A stretch of 64,000 nucleotides of DNA from Thinopyrum elongatum. Its lineage: Eukaryota > Streptophyta > Magnoliopsida > Poales > Poaceae. The translations under genes were made by a program, and so were the position numbers. Below, one piece after another: positions 56,023-64,000 of the stretch. Position 1 is the first letter of the stretch, and every line of letters begins with the position of its first letter. The stretch covers positions 113,101,201 through 113,165,200 of the forward strand of contig CM022300.1 of the NCBI GenBank assembly GCA_011799875.1. Direction: 5' to 3'. The notes beneath the pieces are model-generated. The model was not told the DNA's origin. It saw only the letters and a program-made list of their open reading frames with translations, and made no database searches.

Positions 56023-56431
56023 AGAAAGTTCAAGGCTGATTAAAGACTATCTAATCTTTCGGATAAGGACACACGAACCCTAGATCGAGGAGAACAAGTA
56101 CGAGGAAGATCTACAAACCGTACCAGTCAAATCCTAGCAATTCCTAAAGATCTACCGCGGTGAAATAAATCAAGGAAAAATAGCATCGGTAAGAACTGCC
56201 CTAAGAACGGAGTTATGGACAGGAGCAGTTCCACATCCAAGCACCCTAACTTGGCAACTTGGATTAGCTATGGCAATGCGGGAGGAAGGATTACCACACC
56301 GGCGTGATCAACTCCGATGAAGTTTCACCGGAGTAGCACGGCAAGGCTCCTCGCCGGAGTTGCTTCGAGCAAGGGCTCGGGTGGAGGTGGACGAGGGTTT
56401 GAGGAACTGGGAGAAGGAAGACAAGGTGAGG
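56023..56431 (-). promoter_or_regulatory. Putative leader and intron of the second ORF
   Basis: GC-rich, C/T-biased leader-like sequence after the TATA site (about 56400-56290), then AT-richer sequence containing GGTACGGTTTGTAGATC, and a pyrimidine tract plus CACAG just before the ATG at 55866. This fits a plant 5' UTR with an intron, but no splice donor can be fixed from sequence alone. Confidence 0.4.
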
Positions 56432-56443
56432 GATATTTATAGC
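56432..56443 (-). promoter_or_regulatory. Candidate internal TATA box
   Basis: Minus strand CTATAAATATCC, a near-ideal plant TATA box, lies 570 bp upstream of the second ORF's ATG and is followed by leader-like sequence starting CTCACCTTGTC. It is not in an LTR. Confidence 0.45.
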
Positions 56444-56952
56444 TGGCGAGCTGAACCTCCTCTCCGAAATCTACGGCCCTCAGTTGCGGGACGTTCCGTA
56501 TTCGACGGACACGATCATGATCGTGGGGATTGTGGGTACGTGGCAATCAATTTCTGCGAGAAACTCAGGAATAGAGCTGGAGACCGAAAGGTTCGAAGAA
56601 GGGCAAACGCCAAAAATGATTAAAAGTTCGAAGTCGATTTCTTTCGCGACCAAGGACGTCAGACAGAAATTTTCTTCAGATCAAATTGCATGCTTATGAT
56701 GGACATCATAGATTTGGATGAGAAAGAATGGAGGGATAAAAGGGTCCGAAACAAAACACTCAGCTAGATGAGAGGAAACACAAAAACAGGGAGCTATGAG
56801 TGAGTTGTTCATCGGACGAAACAAAAACATGGTGAAACGAAGACAAACACACGAAAGAGAGCAAAAAAACACAAAGAACAAGCACCAACAATATAGATCT
56901 CAGGGCTAAGAATAAACGAGTAGAATCCCTGAGAGAGTTCCTGCAAGAAGGG
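56444..56952 (-). other. Sequence between gag remnant and internal TATA
   Basis: No gene seen. It carries GATCATGATCGTG palindromic bases near 56510-56530 and A-rich sequence. It stands where protease would begin in a full element. Confidence 0.5.
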
Positions 56953-59451
56953 TTAGTTCTTTTTCGCAACCCACACTTGCGTGGGCAGCGAGAATCTCAT
57001 TTGTTTTGTCTGAGCAGGGACATTCCTTCGATGAGTTCTGTAGTTCGCATGTGCATTTCGAGAGTAATCATATGAATATGCATTGAAATTGTTTCCAGAG
57101 ACATGAGCATAATGATTCGAGGAGGTACACATGTACTCCTTCTGTCGAAGGTTCGACTGATATTCATTCGAGGAAGTTCCAGCGCCAATCTGCGAATGAT
57201 AATCATTTCCTCGAAGAGAATCACTCTGCATATTCAGGTTAGCAATGACAGATAAATTTTCAATGATGCACTTCTTCACCCAGATTTGCTTCTTGGGAGA
57301 ACCCGACCTGCAGTTAGTCCCAACATACCGAGCGAAAACCTTACCATTCTGTTGTTTGAAGAATTTGTAGTTAGAGTCATCAGACTCGTCAGAAACAACA
57401 GAAATGGGAGTGTCATATCCAGACAGAATTGCAGGTTCGAGAGTTTTACTTTTAGCAAGAACCCAACTCGTTCGAGAATATTGCTCGGGAGTCCAGTAGG
57501 TTCCATCAATGTTGAGTTTTCTTTCGAAACCTAATCCTTCCTTTCGGGTTTTTTGTGTGCAGTATTGACTTCTTGAGCACATCACAGAGAGTTTGGTGCC
57601 CTTTGAGGCTCTTTAGCATTCCTATCTCAAGCAAGTTCTTTAACCTGCAATTTTCATCAGAGATAGCAAAAAATTCCTCGGAAGCGGGGTTAGAAATACC
57701 ATTCATAGTTGTTGCAATATTCTCCATGACAACATTAGATATTTCAGCATTTCAATCAGCATTGCTACGTTCTAGGCATTGTGAGCAAGGAGGCACAAAA
57801 TCATCAGGAAGTAGTTTAGATTGCTCGACGAAGAGAGAAGCCTTTTCTTTTGCTAGCACGTTATGAGACTCTTTCAGTGACTCGAGTTCTTGATTCCTAT
57901 TAAGGAGTACATCTGATAAACTCTCGTAGTCGACTGTAAGGGAATCATATTGGTTGGAAAGATCATTAATAGTTGAGGAAAAAGCATCATGCTCTTCGAT
58001 CAACTTTTGATTCTTCTCCATCTCTTCGACCAGTAATCCTTCGGCTTTCCTAAGATTCTTCTCAAGTTTTTCAAGCTCATCTTGTTGAGATTTTGCAATC
58101 TTAACCAGTTTAGCATAGGCAATGTATTCAGGAGAATATTCAATCATAGATTTTTGGTGTTTTGCTGATACCTGATCCTTAGAGGTCTTTGCCATGAGAC
58201 AGAATGCGATTGGTTCATCATCACTTGAAGCATTGTCATAAGTGTCTGATTCGAGTGATTTTTCAGATGATTCATAAGCAACGAAAGCATTGCTTCTTCC
58301 TAACCTTCTGTGAAGCTCTTCATCTTCTGATTCTGATGTCTCATCTTCAGATTCCATATTCATTTCAGCACATACTCTGTTCATCTGCGATATTTTCTTC
58401 ATATTAGATTCGATGGTTGCTTTGGCTTGCACGTCAGTGACTGGTCTCGTCGAAGAGGATGAGAAAGATTCATTTTTCTTTGAGAGCTTAGTGTGACGAT
58501 CCATTTGAGTGAATCCAATGCAGTGAAGATACATCCATCTGTTGCTAGGTTTTCCATCCCAGCAAGGACAGTCTGCTATGAGGTGATCGAATTGTTTGCA
58601 CTTGAAGCACTTTATTTCTTTCGGATGTAACTTTCTTGAAGATTCAGGCAAGTCAAATTTGTCATCATTTGTGAGACATAGATTCTGTCTTCTGAGATCA
58701 CCTAATCTTTCTCTGACATTTCTAGTTCCCTTGTGATAGTGTGTTGATTCTCGACATCTCCTTCTTGTGAACTAGCAAAGTGTGAAAGAATTTCCCCTTC
58801 ACTTTTCGAAGAAGATTCTTGATATTCATTTTCAAGTTCCATCTTTTTTTCGTGGATAGACAACAGCGTCATGACCTCGACGTAGTGAAGTTCTTCATAG
58901 TCTAGTCTTTGCTTGATTTCAGCTACGATTGGATCGAAGGTTGCATCAAGAGCACTCAGTAGCTTGTTGACCACATCTCTATCAGTGATATCTATTACTC
59001 CTCGTTGATGAAGTCTTTCAACAATATTGGTCAACCGGTCAGTGAGTTCCATAGCACTTTCCTTACGAAGACTTCTGAAACCAGCAAACATGGCACGAAG
59101 CATTTCAGTGTGAGGATCTGTTCTGGTAATGAGTTCTTCATGAGCATTTTTTATGGCATCCCAGAGTTGTTTTGCAGCGTCAAGCTTTTGGAACCGAATG
59201 AAAATGTCTGTCGAGATACTGTCACAAATGATATCTTTTGCTTGTGCATTCAACCGTGGTATAGCTTTGTCATCAGAATTGGGAGCATCAGGGTGCTGAA
59301 CGGTGTATCCATTTTCCACAATCTGCCAAAGTTCTATGTTGATGGCTTGAAGTCTGATTCTCATTTTCTCTTTCCAGTAGACATAGTCATTTACATCGAA
59401 GATAGGAAACCTTTCAGAGTGCGAGGATCTACCTGCATACGACATACTCAA
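56953..59451 (-). pseudogene. SIRE-like gag with three breaks
   Basis: Starts ATGTCGTATGCAGG-like at 59451, 45 bases after the primer site. Residues 1-249 are a copia-type Gag core (UBN2/DUF4219-like: FDVNDYVYWKEKM, then AKQLWDAI). A frameshift near 58705 leads to a CCHC zinc knuckle (CFKCKQFDHLIADCP, about 58618-58575) and a long acidic coiled coil (58400-57850). An in-frame TGA near 57753 follows (CGA expected), then a frameshift near 57570. The tail ends QVWVAKKN with a stop at 56953. Protease, integrase, RT and RNase H do not follow. Gag packages element RNA in cytoplasmic particles; this copy is inactive. Confidence 0.8.
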
Positions 59452-59495
59452 AACTCCAAGGTTGTTAGACCTTTATTAAATAGAGACAGGGAGAA

Positions 59496-59510
59496 CCTGC
59501 TCTGATACCA
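59496..59510 (-). other. Primer binding site (initiator tRNA-Met), SIRE-like element
   Basis: Minus strand TGGTATCAGAGCAGG, two bases from the 5' LTR end at 59513. Confidence 0.92.
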
Positions 59511-59512
59511 AT

Positions 59513-61235
59513 TGTTATGACCAAGAGTATATCGACCAGAGGGGGTGAATGTGAGATTCAAAAATTCTTGCGAATGTTATGAACTGATCCCAAACTCCGC
59601 AGCGGAAATAAGGTTTGGTATAACTAAACTTAATCAAGTACGTTATTGAGGGACGTATCTATCGAAGTAGGAAGCAATAATAGTTCGAGCATATGATATC
59701 ACAGGTTTGACAATAATGATGGTAATGCAATATGCAAACAGGTGCAGTAGCATGAGAGAAAATAGGGTAAGAACTACAAAGGAAAAGCACATAAGAAAAG
59801 GTGACGAGGTGAAAGAAAGCGACACAGGGAAATCACGCCAGTCTTAATAAGATAAGTGCGAAGTGAAACTTATACGACTGGGATGACTAAACCGAATGAT
59901 GAGAAAGCAACATGAAGAGAAGCGAACTCTAACAGATGGGAACGACAGAGATGACAAAAACGAATAATATGCAACAGTCAATGATTGATCAGATAAACCA
60001 TCGTCACAGAGCACGAAAGTAAACTGCTGAAGGTAATGCAATAAGGTAAAGTGAACCAGTGGTGCTCGATGGCGACAGATGGATTTGGTAGACCAGTTCG
60101 CCCTTCTGCCAAAGGACTACGTCTAGTTGGAGGGGTTGTGATTTAACACAAAAGATAAACTCTCTTCGCCCTATTCTCCTTCAACTCGGAGTTGATCAGA
60201 CTCCAGTTGATTTCACTCGTGGTAGATACTTGTCGGCGATCTCCAAACCTTCGACAGACCTCTTTGCGAACCACAATGACTCTTGGTTGCTGAAGATCTT
60301 GCTCGGTGAAGACAATAACTCTTCAACACCCGAGCCGACACCTATCCGTCTAGAGAGTACGCAACTCTCAAGAGTAATAGGTACAAGAACTCTTAACTCA
60401 GAACTACTGTGATGCTCAACCACTGTCTAAGTTTCGGCTCTTGATTTTTCTCTCGGTGGATCTTAAACTCAAATCACTCGGAGAGGGGATGCTCAATCAA
60501 TCTTCTCATATATCTTAAGCGGAGCAGCCAACGTGCAACGTTGGAGCAGGGTGGCTATATATAACCGCAGCCTTCCCTGAAGGGAAAGACCAAATTGGAC
60601 ATATGGAGCAGCCAATGGCCGAACGACACGAGTCCAACGGTCGGAAATTGAGCACAACGGTAACATTCCTTGTGGAGCAAGTAATGCTAACTCCTTAGTT
60701 CGAAAGATATCTCCTGCAGTACGAAGAACAACATCTATTGCTGGCAGGTAATCATTCGAAACATAAAGAGATTTCTCTCAGTCTTGCATAGGTTTTGGGC
60801 TAAGCAACACAGCGGACCTAAGCTTCGAGAACCTATACCCCTCTTAATAGTACGGAGGTCCTATGACTCAAATGAATGAAAGAAGAATAACAAAATGAAT
60901 ACTGCGTCTTCACTTTGTCTTCGACTTCCATTCGCTGCAGTCAATTTTCTTCAGACAAAATCTCCGAACCAATTGCTTCACATCAGCAATAAATTCTCGA
61001 GGGGTTAACTCCTTCACATCAATCTTCCCGCCTACATGTTTTCAATAGATGTAGCTCATTCTTCTCTGCAACGCAGATATTCTTCGGTGAAGTTCCTCGA
61101 ACTTTGCACCGGAGACAACATTCTCTTCGGTTCTGCATGGACTATTTCTCTCTGTGTGCACTAGCAAACAAATCAGTCCATGCCTGTTTCTGTCAACAAT
61201 CTCCAAAACACAAGAGGGCAAATATTGCACCAACA
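59513..61235 (-). repeat. SIRE-like 5' LTR (1723 bp)
   Basis: Minus strand TGTTGGTGCAAT to TGGTCATAACA. TATATATA at 60556-60563. It is a full-length match to 49367-51090. Confidence 0.92.
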
Positions 61236-61240
61236 CATCC

Positions 61241-62094
61241 CTACTTTAAATACATGGGATTTCATGTCCACCTTGGAATTGAAAGCTTTGAACTTGTACT
61301 TTAGTTGCTCTTGTTCTTCAATGAAGAGGTTCAGATCTTCATCTTCAAGTACATAGTCAGGCTCCACCTCTTTCTCCTCTTGCACAACTTGTTCATCAAC
61401 ATCAAATTTAATGTTGTCTTCATATAAATCATCGATCCATCATCTATGTCATAATCACTGTCACTGAAATATGAATCCGATAGCACTACATCCTCTACAC
61501 CATCAGTCAGCAAGTTCTCTGCTTCAGCATCATCTCTGCTTCAGCACCATCAGTCAGCAAATTCTCTGCTTCTGTTTCATTAGCAAGCAAATTGTCTGCT
61601 TCTATGTCACCTGCTGCCACCTCTGAAATTGGATCTTCAACATTGACTGAGATGAGGCTGTGAGAAGAGGCTGCGCTGCCTGCAACAACATTTGAGTTGG
61701 CCATTCTAATAGAACTCTGAACTATTGGCACTGTGCATATCAAATCTTCCCTAAAATTACTGATGAAATCTGTATGATCAACCATTATTGCAAGCACCTT
61801 ATGCTGACCACTAGCTCTGATCAGGTGTTGCACATCCTCATCACCTCTAATTCTCATCATACCATCTGAAATTCTTTTGTCAGGTCTGCACCAATAAATT
61901 ATGTGCCCATTGACAGAATATCCCAACCATAGTAGGTGCTCTTCAATGGCTGCATATGAGAATGTGCCAGCATCAACATAGTCAAGCACCTCCACAGAAG
62001 GATTAAAGTACTCCATGCTATTTGTTGCTCCACAGAAAAGTCCACCATGCTCTAGTTCCAGTGTGAAGAATGGGGTGTCCACACTTTGTCCCAT
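61241..62094 (-). pseudogene. MuDR-type transposase, 5' part
   Basis: Proposed start ATGGGACAAAGTGTG at 62094, after a possible splice acceptor (TGATTCAG). The first 100 residues match the N-terminal module of plant MuDR transposases (FTLELEHGGLFCG, DYVDAGTFSYAAIEEHLLWLGY, IYWCRPDKRISDGM). An acidic linker follows. Two single-base frame changes between about 61530 and 61440 break it within a repetitive GAAGCAGA tract. The frame then continues to 61241, where the copia element splits it from the rest (49361 onwards). An in-frame Met at 62181 exists but lies in sequence unlike the family. Confidence 0.75.
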
Positions 62095-62181
62095 TGCTGA
62101 ATCACAAACTACAGCCACAAAGTGGAGGATGTAAGCACATGCATTAACACAACTCAAAAAACCTCTCTGTAGGCAACTCAA

Positions 62182-62900
62182 TAGTACAGTAAACTACATC
62201 TTAGAATCTGAACTCAGTTAACAAATTCATGTTAACAAATTCAATTAACAAACTCATGTTAATAAATTTAATTGATATGAAGTGAATAAATTCAGTTATT
62301 CAGTTAACCGCATTTTGCAAGTTAACAGAATAACTGCATGTTGCAAGTTAACAGAATAACTGCATGTTGCAAGTTAACCGAATAAATTCAGTTAACTGCA
62401 TGTTGCAAGTTAACTGAATAAAGTCAGTGATGTAATGCTATTTTGCATAACATGGTATTGCTGCTTTCCTACCATAAGCACAATCTTCAACACAACTCAA
62501 ACAACAACTGTAAACTACTGATGAACTGCACAAAAGGTAAACTGCATCTTGCAAACTGAATTCAGTTAACTGATAAATTCAGTTAACAACATCTAGCAAC
62601 TTACATGAACAAATTCAGTTACTATTGATGTACTGGCATTACAAAACTGCTGAGTATTGCACCACTGATGTGAAGCTGTGACCTACATTGCCTACTGCAA
62701 CTACAAAGTTCACATTTTTATAACTACAAACCTGTGCCCTGCTGGTCAATCTGAACCCTAGGCCTAATTGCGCACGCATTGCAAAACAATATGCAAATAC
62801 TGCCCAAAACAGTAAACTGTGGCCGAAAGAACATGAAACAGATGAACCCTAGCTTCTTGCCGAAATCCCAAATTTCACAGACCTAAACCTTAGACCGAAA
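62182..62900 (-). other. Upstream/intron sequence of the transposase gene with GTTAAC repeats
   Basis: About 62205-62640 consists of short CAGTTAAC/TTGCAAGTTAACAGAA-type repeats, as at 43920-44690. The rest is unremarkable. No gene seen. Confidence 0.6.
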
Positions 62901-63293
62901 TCGCGGACCAGATAAGCAGCTTCAGGACGCGGGAGCCACTATAGCCACCCACATCCATCGTACGAACCGTCCACGCTCTCCAAACATAGTGATCCGCCGG
63001 TGCTACGGACGACGCCGGAGGAGGAAGAAACCAGAGGACGAGGAAGAGAGCAGAGAGGGCTGACGCACCATAATTTGGAGGGAACACGCCATGCGGGTGA
63101 ACTTGGTGCGCGGTAGGAGGAGGCTGCAGACCGCCGGCGAACTCTGGCGACGATGCCATGGATGCTGACGTCAGCCAGCACATAGCTCGAGCGGTCCGCG
63201 AGACCCGGACAGAGGACAAGTGGAACGAATGATTGAGAGGGAGGGGGACAAAATCAATTCAGGTGATATTTCGTTCGACGGCATCGAGGTATA
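62901..63293 (-). promoter_or_regulatory. Probable transposase 5' leader next to the right inverted repeat
   Basis: GC-rich sequence running from the right inverted repeat. An open frame at 63219-62890 has no recognisable domain and probably represents leader sequence or an untranslated first exon. By analogy with MuDR, transcription should start in or near the inverted repeat. Confidence 0.35.
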
Positions 63294-63511
63294 CTGCGGG
63301 TTGAAAAGGGCTAAAGGCAAGGGGCTAAATGAAAAATGCGCGGCGCTGACCGGCCCAGCGGAGCTGACTCCACTTGGCGTATTCTGATTGGCCCAGGACC
63401 AAAGTTGCACCTCCATGAGAAGTTGTAGGATCAAATAATCTGCTTTTGTAAGTTTTAGGACAAAATCATCATATGGATAACAAGTTCTAGGACCTGCGGT
63501 GCTATTACCTC
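63294..63511 (-). repeat. MULE right terminal inverted repeat
   Basis: 218 bp, reverse match of 42140-42355, carrying the same three spaced GGTCCTA-like units. It ends at GCTATTACCTC, followed by the 9-bp duplication TTAAAAAAA. Confidence 0.92.
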
Positions 63512-63520
63512 TTAAAAAAA

Positions 63521-64000
63521 AAGAAATTCAGAAACCCTTGCTCCAAATGATGCGAATCTAACATCGCAATCTAGCTGTCTCTGTTCGTGGTGATGGCAAG
63601 TACGTTGGCCCCATGGGGACCCAGCATGTCAGTGACACCAACCGCCACAATTATATCGTTATACAAGATATCAACCGTTAAGCCAACCTGTCCAGGCATC
63701 AGACCGGATGACACGCGGGCCCCCAACTAAAACCGTCACACTCCCCGCTCCCACTGACATACTGGGTCCACATGCCAGCCACGCGCGCGCCGCAGACAAG
63801 CTCCGTTCGGGCCGCACGCAGCGACGCGGGTTCAACTCGGGCACGCCTCCGAAACAGGAAGGAGACAAAAATAAAAAATAAAACGCCGCCGAGTTCTTCT
63901 CCGGCGACGGCGGCGGCGGCGGGAAAACCCTAGGGTTGGGAGCCCCTGCGTGATCCCAGCGTACGCCGATCCCCCGCCACCGCCGTCTTCTGCGCCGCGC
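63521..64000 (+). promoter_or_regulatory. Host gene promoter and 5' leader, likely plus strand
   Basis: Unlike the rest of the window this is single-copy-looking sequence rising to high GC. CAAAAATAAAAAATAAAACG at 63866-63885 could serve as a TATA-like core. It is followed by a CGG-repeat tract (63902-63921), the telo-box palindrome AACCCTAGGGTT (63926-63937), and CCGCCACCGCC leader-like sequence to the window end. Telo-boxes close to the start are common in plant genes for translation and cell growth. No start codon is convincing before 64000. Confidence 0.45.

Larger units (their letters stand above)
49362..61240 (-). mobile_element. SIRE/Maximus-like copia element without pol, nested in the MULE
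   Basis: LTRs 59513-61235 (5') and 49367-51090 (3') bound an 8.4-kb internal region on the minus strand. The flanking 5-mers are CATCT (49362-49366) and CATCC (61236-61240), one mismatch. Removing it restores the transposase reading frame between VFKVG and MVFADVV. The initiator tRNA-Met primer site, AAAAAGGGGGAGAT polypurine tract and gag match SIRE-type copia elements. Protease, integrase, RT and RNase H are absent; in their place a second long ORF remnant lies behind what looks like its own promoter. Confidence 0.88.
42131..63520 (-). mobile_element. MuDR-like Mutator element with 9-bp duplications
   Basis: The inverted repeats 42140-42355 and 63294-63511 start GAGGTAATAGCA and are flanked by TTAAAAAAA at 42131-42139 and 63512-63520, the 9-bp duplication expected of Mutator. 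Total length is 21.4 kb, of which 11.9 kb is a nested copia element; without it the MULE is about 9.5 kb. It carries a transposase gene (minus), a convergent GRF-like gene (plus) and one more ORF (minus), recalling the convergent two-gene plan of maize MuDR. Stops and frameshifts mean this copy cannot make its own transposase. Confidence 0.92.

Noticed and set aside
62890..63219. 109-codon minus-strand frame near the right MULE end
   Set aside because: No domain, GC-rich, overlaps the expected leader of the transposase gene.

Overview
The window is a block of nested transposable elements from a large-genome grass, most likely Triticeae (wheat, Aegilops or barley type). The evidence is the set of long LTR retrotransposons (a chromodomain Ty3 element with LTRs of about 4 kb, Athila-type elements primed by tRNA-Asp, and BARE/Angela-like and SIRE-like Ty1/copia elements), their nesting inside one another with 5-bp duplications, and a MuDR-type Mutator element (MULE). 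Family names come from recall and were not checked against a database. No intact host gene lies inside the window, but the last 0.5 kb looks like a host promoter and 5' leader.

Layout. (1) 1-18940: a chromovirus (Tekay/Del-like) arranged LTR - internal - LTR - internal - LTR, with the first LTR cut by the window edge. The second internal region (9911-14893) reads almost cleanly. The first (1036-5879) is the same sequence peppered with single-base losses and changes, and that noise stops abruptly near 6830 inside the middle LTR. This looks more like unpolished assembly than natural decay. (2) 18941-22914 (minus) and 22915-27728 (plus): two incomplete copies of one non-autonomous Athila-type family, joined head to head. 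(3) 27729-36643: a minus-strand BARE/Angela-like copia fragment (leader, PBS and one LTR). Its leader is split by a complete non-autonomous Athila-type element at 28389-34817, flanked by the duplication CATCA. (4) 36644-42114: a minus-strand coding Athila-type element (5' LTR, PBS, gag, protease, RT, RNase H, start of integrase), cut inside integrase by the copia LTR. (5) 42140-63511: a MuDR-like MULE with 216-218-bp terminal inverted repeats and the 9-bp duplication TTAAAAAAA. It carries a broken transposase gene on the minus strand, a convergent three-exon gene for a GRF-zinc-finger-like coiled-coil protein on the plus strand, and an unrecognised acidic-tailed ORF. A SIRE-like copia element with no pol (49367-61235) has landed in the transposase gene. 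(6) 63521-64000: a GC-rich promoter and leader with a telo-box.

The retroelements are parasites of one another. The non-autonomous Athila-type copies keep a tRNA-Asp primer site, a polypurine tract, LTRs and a series of RNA hairpins while coding only a gag-like protein, so they presumably rely on proteins from elements like the one at 36644-42114. The signals I find most interesting are a tandem array of hairpins with a constant loop and changing but still paired stems (24.5-24.7 kb and 31.7-31.9 kb), the second gene of the MULE, and an apparent internal promoter driving a second ORF inside the SIRE-like element.
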